A stretch of 64,000 nt of DNA from Loripinus fragilis (GCA_964019695.1 OZ026514.1:99989845-100053844), one strand, 5' to 3'; positions 44,291-55,628 are shown, numbered from the stretch's first letter. Notes: generated from the sequence alone by a model not told the origin. Translations and numbers: made by a program.

Positions 44291-44845
44291 TATAGTATGG
44301 CTCATATGTTATAGATAAAAAAAACATGTTAGTTACTGAAAAGATATCTTTTTATTTGATATTTTTTGTTTATATTTTTGTTTCAATTAAATATATAACA
44401 TTGCAGACCCTGCAATAAAAATATCATTGGCATAATCTCATTTTGATCTACATTGTTACAATGTTACCATATGCCCTAGATGTTTGGAAATATGCATGAT
44501 TGATATAACAAGTCTGTGCATACATCAATGAATAAATTTATTACTATCAGAGAATATTTGCATTTAATGAGTAAACTAACAATAATTTTATTTTGACACT
44601 ATTTTCGTCATTAATCTGTTGGAAATGAATGTTTGGAGGCTCCAAAAAACTACACTCTGCACTCATTTGTCCGCGGTCCACTTGTGGGCAAAAATGACTA
44701 ACAGAACCTTATATACATGGTAGTATTACTGAATTCTAGTGAAAGGTACTGGGACCCACGTTAATAGTACTGTATAAGTGCAGTAGAAAAGGATATCTTT
44801 CCGTAACAAACACATGGTCACATATAACATATATATGAGCCTTAC
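44291..44845. other. Unique centre of the foldback
   Basis: About 550 bp of non-repetitive AT-rich sequence forming the loop between the arms. I see no long frame and no transposase motif; CCGCGGTCCACTTGTGG is the only GC-rich patch. Confidence 0.7.
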
Positions 44846-44896
44846 CAACAACAACCACAACAATTACAACAACAACAACAACAACAACTACTACTC

Positions 44897-44958
<62 letters not shown>

Positions 44959-44965
44959 GCTGCTA
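44846..44965 (-). repeat. (ACA)n-(CTA)n block
   Basis: CAACAACAACAACAAC followed by about 26 CTA-type triplets: the start of the right arm. Confidence 0.93.
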
Positions 44966-45375
44966 ACAAGTAAGTAATAACTAATAAGTATTAAGTAATA
45001 ACTAATAAGTATTAAGTAATAACTAACAAGTATTAAGTAATAACTAATAAGTATTAAATAATAACTAATAAGTATTAAGAAATAACTAATAAGTATTAAG
45101 TAATAACTAACTAGTATTAATTAATAACTAATAAGTATTAAATAATAACTAATAAGTATTAAGTAATAACTAATAAGTATTAAGTAAGAACTAATAAGTA
45201 TTAAGTAATAACTAACAAGTATTAATTAATAACTAATAAGTATTAAATAATAACTAATAAGTATTAAGTAATAACTAATAAGTATTAAGTAATAACTAGT
45301 AAGTCATAAGTTATAGCAAATAAGTCATTAGTTATAGCAAATAAGTCATAAGCTACAGCAAATAAGTCATAACAA
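44966..45375 (-). repeat. 21-bp tandem array (three 7-mers per unit)
   Basis: About 16 units of AAGTATT-AAGTAAT-AACTAAT, then three units of a related 21-mer AAGTCAT-AAGTTAT-AGCAAAT. Each 7-mer resembles the 7-bp unit of the TIRs read on this strand (AATAAGT, AGTAAGT). Confidence 0.93.
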
Positions 45376-45404
45376 TACCACAAATACTACTACGACTACA
45401 ACTG

Positions 45405-45449
<45 letters not shown>

Positions 45450-45645
45450 TTACTACTACTTCTACTACAACAACAACAACAACGAAAACAGCAACAGCAC
45501 ATATAATACTACTACTACTACAATTACTACCACCATTTATACTACTACTATAGCAGTTCTACTATAACAACGACTACTTTAACAACAAGCAGTTTCTTCT
45601 ATGACTGCCACCGCTTTTTCTACTACTACTACTACTACTACTACA

Positions 45646-45682
<37 letters not shown>

Positions 45683-45692
45683 TTTACTACTT

Positions 45693-45768
<76 letters not shown>

Positions 45769-45849
45769 AACAAAAACAACAGCAAAAACAGCAACAGAAA
45801 CAACACATATACTACTACTACTACTACTACTTCTACTAGTAGTACTACG

Positions 45850-45896
<47 letters not shown>

Positions 45897-45972
45897 ACTT
45901 ACTATTACCACTAATACTACTGCTACTGCTGCTAATACTACCTCTTCTAATACTACTACTACACTACTACTG

Positions 45973-46036
<64 letters not shown>

Positions 46037-46086
46037 AACAACAACAACAACAACAACAACAAAAACAGCAACAGAAACAACACATA

Positions 46087-46124
<38 letters not shown>

Positions 46125-46153
46125 GTAGTAGTAGTAGTAGTACGACTACAACA

Positions 46154-46194
<41 letters not shown>

Positions 46195-46281
46195 ACTTAC
46201 TACCACCACTAATACTACTGCTACTGCTGCTACTACTACCAATTCTAATACTACTACTACACTACTACTGCTACTACAACA

Positions 46282-46337
<56 letters not shown>

Positions 46338-46370
46338 ACTAAAACAGCAACACCAACTACACATATCCTT

Positions 46371-46420
<50 letters not shown>

Positions 46421-46565
46421 GCTACTACTGCTACTACTACTACTACTGCTACTACAGTTACGACTTTTACTATAGCTATTTTACTATTATAGCTACTACT
46501 TTAACCTTTAACAACTACTATTTTCTACTACTACAACCGCCGCTTTTACTACTACTACTACAGCA
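45376..46565 (-). repeat. Right arm (CTA)n with higher-order repeats
   Basis: Long (CTA)n blocks are separated by a recurring cassette: CAACAACAAAAACAGCAACA, GAAACAACACATATACTAC, then TTACTACCACCACTAATACT, GCTACTGCTGCTA and TCTAATACTACTACTACACT. The CAGCAACA word occurs at 45489, 45790, 46066 and 46345, so the cassette repeats about every 276-301 bp. Confidence 0.9.
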
Positions 46566-46569
46566 ATAA

Positions 46570-46733
46570 CAACGGCTACGACTATTACTGGGAATGTACA
46601 ATGGAGTTTCCAGCCGTTATAGGGGTTATAAATGATATAATAAGTAATAAGTAGTAAGTAATAAGTAATAAGTGATAAGTAATAAGTAGTAAGTGATAAG
46701 TAATAAGTAAAAATGTCCCTCCAGGGCTTCCGT
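46570..46733 (-). repeat. Right TIR of the foldback
   Basis: GGGAATGTACAATGGAGTTT, CCAGCCGTTATAGGGGTTAT, about ten AATAAGT-type 7-mers, then TGTCCCTCCAGGGCTTCCGT: the complement of the left TIR. Confidence 0.92.
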
Positions 46734-46960
46734 AGAGTTGTCTAAAAGGCCGATTTTTTTTTCACTTTTTTATTAGTTAGTGAACTTGAAAATTAGGTTA
46801 GGGTTGCCAAAATCTAATCAACTCTTAACTGTTTCAAACTGATACAATCTAAAAAGTTTGAGAAGAATCCATCGTTCTGTTGAAAAGAAAACATGCAGAA
46901 ACTCTATTCTATCCGAAAATTGAAAGTACGTTGGCGATTTTACAAACCCAAACATGTAAA
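46734..46960 (+). repeat. R2 array resumes
   Basis: AGAGTTGTCTAAAAGG, TTAGTGAACTTGAAAATTAG and AACTGATACAATCTAAAAAG continue the R2 unit that was interrupted at 43428. Confidence 0.8.
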
Positions 46961-47139
46961 GTCTAGTCTGTATTATTTTTTTAAAAAAACTAAAAAAAAC
47001 TTTTTATTGCCCCTGAGACTATGTATATTGTTTAAATATTGAGATGGCTACATTGAAAAAGATATAAAATAAGATGTTGGGCAAGATATATAGGATTTGT
47101 AGTATTGTTCTAATTTTAAGACCGTTTTCATTTGATTTA

Positions 47140-48340
47140 CCATAGAAAATAAAAGGAAGGTACCTGAGTAATTAAACTAGTAGAAATATAAATAAACTAA
47201 GTAGATAAAATGCCAACAAAAATAAGTAAACCAAGAGTATGATAAGCAATGTAAGCAGTGAGTGGGTAGAAATCTAAGTAGTATAAGTAGCTACTACGCA
47301 TATACTATGCCAGCAGCTATAGGAAAAATAGCAAATTAAGTAACATAGTAAGCTATGAAACCTGAGTAAAGAAAATAGAAATAAATCTAAGTTAAGTAAG
47401 TAGATACTATGTCAGCAACACTAGAAAGTAAGAGTATACTTGCTTAGTACTGGTTCAACCCAGGAAAACCCGCCCTGATATAACGGAAAACTTGTTGACT
47501 GAGACGTAAAGAATCAATCAAACAAACAAAAGAAAGTATGAGTATGGCAAGTAAAAACTAGAAAACTTTAAGCGAAGTAGACTGAGGGGAAAGTCAGTAG
47601 AAAAAAAAGTAAGCTAAGTAAGGAAGGCAGATGGTAAACAGAACCATAGGAAATACAAATAAGGTAAGTAATAAAGGTAAATTAAGGTCACTACCAAGCT
47701 AATAACTGTAACCCTTGCATGATTAAACTCATTTTGTTGTCCTGATGCAATAACTCACAATATTCCTTAATCATCAGCTACAATATCTAGACCCGTTTAT
47801 CTCTTTCTTTAACCCTGTGCATTTTTGTAGAAAAGGGCGTAATATGCATGTCTTTGAAGAGCCTAGCTCAAATACTAAACGGTGACATTTACTTTTCGTT
47901 GTTTTATATCAGTATTATCAAAATGAAACTGCAAATGACAGAAAATGAAGAAAATATGTTTTTCAGAAGAAAGAAATGCCAAGGAGACGGTAGAGACCTT
48001 AAATAGAAAGCTAGGTAAACTAAGTAGATTGAGCGAAGAAAGTAGAAACCTAATTAAGCTAAATAAAGTAAGTAGATACTATTCCTGCAACCAGAGATAA
48101 TAAGAGAAGAGTCAGTAGCATAGTAACCTAAGAACAATAAGTAAAGTAAGATGAAATATAAGCAAACTATGTAAAACGAGCTAGTAAGGAGAAATCTAAG
48201 TATATTAAGCAATACATGTATATAGATATTTTGCAAGCAGCCATTGGAAATAAGCAACGCTTACTTGGAGTTTGCCTATTTCCTATGGCCGCTAACATGC
48301 TAAGTTAGCTAAGAAAACTGATTGAAGTAATAATAAGAAA
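47140..48340. repeat. Degenerate tandem repeat (AAGTAGATACTATGCCAGCAA)
   Basis: Units of roughly 90-110 bp share CTAAGTAAGTAGATACTATG, CCAGCAAC, TAGGAAATA and GTAAACTAAGTAG. The array is broken by a SINE at 47439-47530 and by ordinary sequence at 47690-47980. Confidence 0.75.
47438..47530 (+). mobile_element. 5'-truncated SINE with target duplication
   Basis: GCTTAGTACTGGTTCAACCC, GAGACGTAAAGAATCAATCA then AACAAACAAA match the 3' half of the SINE at 20122. Flanks AGAAAGTAAGAGTAT (47423-47437) and AGAAAGTATGAGTAT (47531-47545) are a 15-bp duplication with one mismatch. Truncation at the 5' end fits mobilisation by a LINE. Confidence 0.9.
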
Positions 48341-49009
48341 TTAAAGTTAAATAATATGGTAACACTGAATGCAAGTGGATTTCACTCTAACATTGTTTTT
48401 CCCTAAATGTCGTAGGGAGATCGCTGCTTCATTAAATGCCTTCAGTAATCGTTAATTAAAATGAGAAAATGTTGAACCTGATGCCTTGAATGAATTGAAG
48501 ATTAACATTTTAAAAACAAATATTAATACTCAATTTCTATTTACCCTCATAATACTTATCTTTTACCCCCAACCTTCTTTTCGTCATCTTAAGCACTAAA
48601 GGTATCCAGGAGTTTCATACAGAGTGTGTTTTGGTTCCAACTAATAAAGCTGCAAACAATGGTGTTGTTGTTTGATGGTTGTATTATGTTGATACTATAA
48701 AATTTGAGCTTGTTGGTACTAATGCCTATAAACTGCAAGCTTTTTTGAGTGAGAGGGTTGCTGTTGGTAGGCACGGTTGTCCTAAATTTTGGTGTAAAAG
48801 CAAAGGAAAACCAAGACAAGGTTACTGCTTTATACTGGATACCTAAACTCCACAAAAAACTACAAAGCAAGATTTATTGCCATCTTTATCTTGTATGACG
48901 TCTAACATCACTAATCAAAAATGCATAAACAGAAGAACTAGTTTTCATCTATTTATTTAACTATTGTTTTTTATTGATTAGTTGATTTTGAAAAAAACAA
49001 CAACATCTG
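48341..49009. other. No gene seen
   Basis: AT-rich. The 93-residue minus frame at 48589-48870 has no recognisable domain. Confidence 0.45.
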
Positions 49010-49249
49010 TACAGTTTGAATATCGCAACAAAAGTCGTCTGCTTTTCTCGTCTGTTGAAATGTTTAAAAGCCTCTATGGCAAACAGTGTGGACCCAGATC
49101 AGACTGATCCTATAGGAACAGTCTGCTCTGGGTCCACGCTGTTTGCTTCTATACTTAATTTGTCAGTAATGCTAGGCAATTATTTGCAGCGGACGATTTT
49201 AGCAAACAACATTTTCAGGTACATTTTTTCTTGGGGCTTCAAGGGTTAA
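49010..49249 (-). mobile_element. piggyBac-like MITE, copy 3 (inverted)
   Basis: ATCGCAACAAAAGTCGTCTG, GGACCCAGATCAGACTGATC and GGAACAGTCTGCTCTGGGTC, ending TTGGGGCTTCAAGGG-TTAA. The left terminus is decayed. The 77-residue plus frame over it is non-coding. Confidence 0.8.
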
Positions 49250-49559
49250 TGAAGGATTGCCCATAAAATGGCCAGATAAAAGTTTCAAAAAAATATAATA
49301 TTTTTCCATGAGAAGAAAGCAGGTTCAGCCCTTGAATTATTCGCAAAAGTTTTTCTTATTGGACAAGTAACCATTGAAAAATATGGGCTGAAATTTCTGT
49401 TTTGCTATTCAACAAATAGGAAATAGAAAAATGTTTTACCTCTGTGACCAAACTAATCCTTTTGCAAACAGTTGTATCTTTTTTGTATATTACACACATC
49501 ATACACAAATGCCATGACTGATAAGGGGAAGGCTTTCTAAATGCTCAAAAGCAATTTAT

Positions 49560-49765
49560 TATAAAAGTAAGAAAGAAGGCATAGATCAGGAATCGATACA
49601 ATCAAATACCACACCAGTCCAAGGCCACAATATAGGAACAAGAAAACATCATATACAAGAGAGCCAAGAGGTTAGTCCTTTCCCAATAGTTGACCACAAG
49701 GATGCAATGAACAGACATGGCAGTATGACAAAGACAAAGACAAATAACAAATACGATCTACAAAG
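49560..49765 (+). repeat. Dispersed repeat R6, copy 2
   Basis: GATACAATCAAATACCACAC, AAGAAAACATCATATACAAG, AGAGCCAAGAGG and GTTGACCACAAGGATGCAAT are in the same order as 38725-38945. Confidence 0.75.
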
Positions 49766-51534
49766 GAATCACAAAGCGCATTAGTCGCTAATTTTGTACA
49801 AACCCGTAGCTTAATATCAATTTACATTGACAAGTATACAGAATGTAGTTATGGCAGTTCAGCCTGATTGAACTTGAAACAGAACAGTTATAATCTGTGT
49901 GTAAATCATTTAGGGTAATAGTGAAAAGTGATGGACAGCATACAATAGATAGATACTCTAGACCCAAGTTCTATGCAAACACATCAAGTTTTATGCTGCA
50001 TACATTATATCTGAAATGTTTTTGTCTGGTTATTGGGCGTAGCCTTTGGTGATACCACACACACAAACAAAATGAATTAAAAGTAAATATAAATGACCTA
50101 CGATCTTTAACTGCAAAGACCAGTTCCTTATCTTGCATAGAGTGTCTTCTGTTGGCATTTGAGAAAGGCTAACGCTTTCTAATCTTTCGATTGTTATAAA
50201 ACACATAAAATATTTCAGCTGACTTATGCTAGGAGTGATTACAAACAGTAAAATTTACTTGAATAGTATGCTAACCTTGAGATCATAATGCAAATAGCAA
50301 CATACATAACTTGCAACGAAAATAATTGCTACTAATAGACCCTACTCCCCGCCCTACATAGGAGGAATTTTGTACACTATGTTTGTTTTAAAACTACATA
50401 AAATAACATGCTAAATGAGAGATGTTAGTCTGTTCATAGTTGGTGCGTTACAGTGCAACTATGTCATCCTGAAAAGTCTGACCTCAATTTGTGAAAATAC
50501 AAAAGTATACCTATTTTATATTTATTGGCATGCTGATTGCGATAAAAGCACTTAGTTAAGTGCAGCAAATAGCCAGTTTGAGCCAAAATAATATAAACCT
50601 ATACTATTATGGTTAAATATGTTACTTAGGATCAAATATAATATTATTTACTATTTAGTGTGTGCTATCACTTGACCATTGACTATTAAGTGGCCTCCAA
50701 GGGGGAAATTTTCTTCTTAATAATTTTCGAAGATTAAAGTTAAGAAACTGTAAATAAATACATGTTAGCTCTTTAGCAGTTTGAGCGTTACCATGCGGTA
50801 GCAAGATAACTACCAAATAAATAGGAACTCTTATAATTCCTTATGCTTATATATCAATATTATCTAAATTGAAAACCAATGACAAGCAGTGCCTTCACTG
50901 CTCATATACATATAATATGGATGTAGATGTAGATGAAGACTCAGACCAAAATTTATAGCGCGAGCCCAACGTGACAGCAACGGCAATTAAAGGAGGCATT
51001 TGCCCGTTAATTGGGTACACAAAAACATTCAGTTTCTGTTGAATAACCGATTTGATTAAATTTAGTTTCTTTCAGATAAAAATTACAGAAATCTTAATTC
51101 ACTGAATCTTAGCATTGCATGCTTAATCTTATACGGTATAAGACAATCTTTAAACCAAACATAGGTTCTTTTGTTACTATTATATATGTTACTTAAACAA
51201 AATATGGAATATATCCTTATTCAGCTGTTACTTGTGGCTTATAATTTGCCTTATTTATGAGTTTTAAAATCTATAAGTTTGGCAAATCAATAAAAAAAAA
51301 TCTTGTTGATACAAAAAGTTGATAAATATACAGCTTCAAAAAAACAAATGTGCATTGATAAATTTTCTTAACAAGCTTTGATAAGTTCTATTTTGGACAA
51401 CTGATATCTTTATATGTCTATTTAACATATTTATATATATTTAACACACAAAACAAGCTTTGCAATGAAATTAGATACCATGATGTTTAATTCAAGGAAT
51501 AAAGCAATGATACATACAGGACTTTAGTTAAGAG
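49766..51534. other. No gene seen
   Basis: Long AT-rich stretch with no frame above 60 residues and no repeat boundary I can support. Confidence 0.5.
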
Positions 51535-51690
51535 TGCGTAACGAAAATTTAATTTTCTTATTTCTTAACCAAAACATATGTTGTGAGTACTCAAAAGAAC
51601 CGTCTCAATGAGACGGTTCTTTTGAGCACCCAAAACATATGTTTAAACTGATGGGTAAGAAAATATTTACATTTTTACACTGAAACTTTT
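51535..51690. mobile_element. CTCAAAAGAACCGTCTCA hairpin MITE, copy 1
   Basis: Perfect 18-bp arms (51590-51607 and 51609-51626) around a single base. Outer arms are TTCTTAACCAAAACATATGT and a decayed complement with ACATATGTTT and GGTAAGAAAA. Related hairpins are at 57144-57168 and 58560-58596. Confidence 0.88.
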
Positions 51691-52309
51691 CGTTTATCTA
51701 AACCTGAGTATATAGAGTTTGTAATATACGTTACATATTGACAAACAGGCAACACAATGATCTTTTACACCAGAAGCTATGTTTAGTATCTCCTTTCACT
51801 AATGTTTATCAATAGAATGCTCATATATATGGTGTTTAAAGGCTTACAGATAGGATTACATGCTCAATATCCAAATGAAAAGGCTCTTACCTTAAATTAC
51901 ATTTTATTTAGAGACATCATACTCAACAGCTTATAACTCTTAAACATTTTTTGCATTTAACTATCTTTACAGTTTTGAAATTGCAGTCAATTGTCTTTTG
52001 TGGACATGCTATTTAGATCTAAAATATGTATTTGAGAGGTTTATTAGATGAAGCTGTTTACAAAATATCAATGATTTTATAGGGTGTATTTCACAAATAT
52101 AATATATTTAACGTATAATAATGTAAGTATCACACTTCTGCTTGAGTAAAATACTTGTATGTAATTTTTATGTTACATGATAACGTGACACTTCTCAGAG
52201 GAGCATGTATTACTCTGTGGCTTATTATATGACAGTATCAGAAATTTCATAGTAGTGAAATCCCTCAGGGTGTTGGTCTACAGCCATCCAAAGGTATATA
52301 TAGTTTGAT
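51691..52309. other. No gene seen
   Basis: AT-rich with no supported frame. Confidence 0.45.
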
Positions 52310-52930
52310 ATAGAGCTGAATGGTGTATGTCCAATGTAGCAAACTCAACAATTAAGATGTATGACCAAAATAGTCCACTCAACATATCAATTAAACCTAG
52401 GGACCTTCCAATTTGTAAATGGTGTATATTGGCGTATCTCCAATTACGCAGTATACGCACGTGCGTAAAGGAATAGTAACACTCTATGGAGCTCACCTTA
52501 TGTGGTAAAAATTATTTTCCATACCTTGAGGAACTGCTCTTAAAGGAAAAAATTCGCTCCCTCTGGGAGCAAATTCTTTCCGAGAGCAAATTCTTTCCTT
52601 TGAGAGAAGTTCCCGTTTTGAAAAGGGACGTAATTGTAGATAATCATTGCTTGATACAGTAGTCTCCTTTTGAAGAGCGTAACCTTTTCAGTGTTCTGAC
52701 TACGTCATTGGTGTATGTCCAAAATTAATAATAAGGTATGCCCCATATAGTCCACTCAAAGTCATAAAGGTACATGTCCAATGTAGCCGTTTTTTCGTCC
52801 GCGCAACATCTGAATGGTGTATGTGCAATGTTGTCAGTCAGCTTTGCACTCGATTGGTATATGCCCACTGTAAAGATAATATTCGAATGATGTATGAAGC
52901 CATATCATGTACTCAAAAACATTGCAGGAG
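52310..52930. repeat. Degenerate tandem repeat interrupted by a hairpin repeat
   Basis: TGAATGGTGTATGTCCAATG, GTAGCAAACTCAAC and ATAGTCCACTCAA recur about every 60-70 bp at 52310-52400 and 52700-52930. Between them (52430-52700) lies the second copy of the GAATTCGCTCCCTCTGG hairpin repeat first seen at 21366-21640. Confidence 0.7.
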
Positions 52931-53094
52931 TTCATAAAGTGTGTTTATGTGGGAATAATCAAGAAACGAATACAATCAACGTGTTTGGAGTGTGAGTTTT
53001 CAAGCGTTATTTAAAACTCTGAATGAGATTTTCTTTGTGATGACGTCTGTATACGTGTCTGTAAGTGTAAGCTTTGACATCATTTTTGAGTCTT

Positions 53095-53260
53095 AATGGC
53101 ATATTATCAAAGGTTACTGGAGGCAGCTTCGCCAACATTTGGTGGGCCAGCACATGAGATTTGGGTGCTTATTGCATCGGCGAGCATCGAATGCTCGGCA
53201 GGCGAGTCTGCGCATCGGCGCAGCTTCGCCAGAGCCTTCGCTTCTAGCATGCGCAAAGCA
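53095..53260. mobile_element. Family K hairpin repeat
   Basis: GCGAGCATCGAATGCTCGGC, GGCGAGTCTGCGCATCGGCG, CAGCTTCGCCAGAGCC. The stems pair imperfectly. GC-rich. The 61-residue plus frame is repeat-derived. Confidence 0.65.
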
Positions 53261-53524
53261 TGGAAGTAGAGAAGGACTCAGACCGAAATTTAGATATCTA
53301 GCCTCACTGAATACGCCAACATGAAGCTATTGCGCATTTGCGATAAGTACCAAAATACTGTGAGTTAGCTCATTTGTACATATGGCATGAAAACGTGCTT
53401 GTGATGGTAACCCGATTTTAAAAATATGACGTCCTATTTTGTTTGCACTCGCCCCCTTCACATTATCGTTGAAGACTATTGACGTTCTAACACCTTCTGT
53501 CTACCGTTGGTCAACTAGCGGTTC

Positions 53525-54205
53525 TCTTTAGTACTTACTGTGTGTGAAGCCCTGACTGTCTTTGAGTTAAGAGCATTTTTTGTTTCATCACACTTAGTTA
53601 ATTTGATTTGATGACACGCATTGAATAGGTTAGAAAAAGTCTCCGTGTGAGTTAAACAATGTTTGCGCTGTAACAACAGCAGAACATTTACGAACATTAT
53701 GCATGCAAAATATATTACCCCCCCCCCCATAGACACACCCTTCTCATTAGTGGCTGGTTAAGGAAGACTTAAGTCAAATGCTGACTTTGCAGGAAGCAAA
53801 AATAACATTTCAAAACTATTAAAATCAAAACAGTATCATTTTCCTGAAAATCACGACACTAGCTTTGACCACAAGTATCCCATCGATCCAGGCAATTTAT
53901 TTAGCATTTAATATAGCATTTTGAAATATCAATACTTAACTTAAGTCTTCCTTAACTTTAAGGAGGCATTGTCATTCTGGGCCCTGGATTTAAGATATAA
54001 TTCTTTTCACCCATTCTAGTTTTGCAATCATCTTGATGAGGAAGATAGAGCTGGTTGCCTTACTATAATTATATTCTTGCTTTTATGTGTGTGTGGTTCT
54101 TTAATTGTCTGTGTTCTAATGACTCTCTTCCTCGTGGTGCCAATGGTAGGTCTGTGATATGTGATTATTGTATTTTCTAGTCATACTCGCTTGCTTTCTA
54201 GTGGA
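53525..54205 (+). repeat. Dispersed repeat R1, copies 3 and 4
   Basis: 53525-53700 matches 3230-3400 (GTTAATTTGATT, CCGTGTGAGTTAAACAATGT, TTGCGCTGTAACAACAGCAG). 53955-54205 matches 3535-3735 and 15390-15575. The 250 bp between them (53728-53950) is unrelated, with a C9 run near 53718. Confidence 0.75.
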
Positions 54206-54690
54206 AATGGTTCTGTTAAAGACCTAAGTGTTTACTCAATAATAGTGGTATCACTCCCCAGGGGCTATGTCAGGCAGATCAAATGTCAATCTTTATGAGG
54301 CGACTATGAGAACCATGCAGATCCCATACGCTTTGACTTCAAAAAAGATCACATTTACCCTATACGTGTATATATTTCAAAACACTTTGATTTTCTATTT
54401 TTTTTTTACTACATTGTGAAAATACGTGTAAGTTAACACTCAAAGTGGTGGCAAGCTGCCACCACTTTGGGCGAAAACTTACACTTAAGTTCCTGCTAAA
54501 CCAAAAACAATCCTACTAAAATGCAAGCATTTCTCCTGTGATAAACGCTTAACATATCTACCTGTTTTTGTTGTAGTCCTTCTCCGGATCAATACAATCA
54601 AACAGAACATAGCCTTTGAAGCAATTGAAAGGTTAGCAGTTTAGCTTCCATCAACTTACGTGTAAATTACGCTTATTTTATATAGTATCT
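54206..54690. repeat. AAGTTTACACC-family foldback
   Basis: GTGTAAGTTAACACTCAAAG then TGGTGGCAAG pairs with CTGCCACCACTTTGGGCGAA then AACTTACAC at about 54427-54487. It is followed by AGCAATTGAAAGGTTAGCAG, as in 37400-37480. Confidence 0.75.
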
Positions 54691-55374
54691 AGTGAGGTAT
54701 GTAAAATGTAGTGGCGTGTCAATGCGCCTCTGTTCTTGGTCTGTACAAATAGGATACCTGAATGGGGTTGTTTTTTAAAACGATTTTCGGCAAGTTTCAA
54801 ATCGCTTGAATAGTCTGTAAATACAATACTCCAAGAGTTGAAAAGTTGCAAAGAAATGTATGTTTGACGCTAAAATTTGGTGCGATGAAATGGAGCATTT
54901 GCAAACAGTTTAGACCCCGATCTGCACTGCTTACAACGGTGAAAACGTGTTGAAATAGTGATTTGGGGGAAACACTAATGCATTGCACCAGCAGAACAAA
55001 TTCTCTGACGTAGTGCTTTCGTTGCTGGTAACAATGGATTACTTCCCTTGTGCCAGTGGACGAAAAATCAGTGAAGCTTAGGCCAAAAATAAAAAAAGTG
55101 TTTCGGGTAACGGGTCTGAAAATTTTAGGTAGGGTTGACACATATTTTTTAAACAATATTTTTTCCATAAAACATGAAAAAACCCAGCTAGGTTTCACCA
55201 GTATATAATTTTATGCATTTTGAAAGGCAATTATATTTTTATCCAGAAAACTTGAAAAAACCTCTAGGTTTCACCAGTAAATTTAGGTAGGGTTACCCTA
55301 AACACAGGTAATTTTTTTTATTTTGCCTTATTGTAATCATAAGCTAACATCGAAGACTCATTCCAGTCTGTTTT
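54691..55374. other. No supported gene; 133-residue frame unrecognised
   Basis: A minus frame of 133 residues at 54797-55198 has no domain I know. Its N-terminal part lies over a local repeat: AACCCAGCTAGGTTTCACCA near 55178 and AACCTCTAGGTTTCACCAG near 55260. Confidence 0.4.
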
Positions 55375-55435
55375 AGAGTCAAAACGACGTCGTAACAACG
55401 TCGCATCGACGTTGATACGACGTTGCTGTAAGGCT
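55375..55435. repeat. ACGTCG/CGACGTTG palindromic cluster
   Basis: ACGACGTCGTAACAACGTCG followed by CATCGACGTTGATACGACGT: nested half-sites in a CpG-rich patch. Confidence 0.7.
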
Positions 55436-55628
55436 ACATGTGCCTGCCGAATCTCGTACACAATCATTGTCATGATTGTTTTGTTAATGTTTTAGCACCC
55501 TTTTGGACATTGTACAGAGTATACCCTCGGGCGAGTACAAGGAAGACGAGAAATTTGTTATCTGAAAATGAATTGTTATAAATAAATGTTGTGTTTCATA
55601 GCGTAAGTTATGTGTAAGTTACTGTATA

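Larger units (their letters stand above)
43429..46741. mobile_element. Foldback transposon of minisatellite/microsatellite (3.3 kb) with 8-bp TSD
   Basis: The element spans 43437-46733 with AGAGTTGT duplicated at 43429-43436 and 46734-46741. Its termini ACGGAAGCCCTGGAGGGACA and the exact complement at the right continue inward into a 7-bp minisatellite (ACTTATT/ACTTATC/ACTTACT) and then a shared block with AAACTCCATTGTACATTCCC, so each TIR is about 165 bp or more. Inside, the left arm is mostly (TAG)n and the right arm mostly (CTA)n, so the whole element can fold back on itself. It has no transposase gene; poly-Thr, Tyr, Leu and Val frames are artefacts. Foldback elements with long repeat-built TIRs and 8-9-bp duplications are known in Drosophila (FB) and sea urchin (TU). 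A Mutator-like relationship is a guess. Confidence 0.9.

Noticed and set aside
45601..46125. 174-residue plus-strand ORF
   Set aside because: Poly-Thr, Tyr, Leu and Gln runs are direct translation of (CTA)n, (TAC)n and (ACA)n in the foldback arm.
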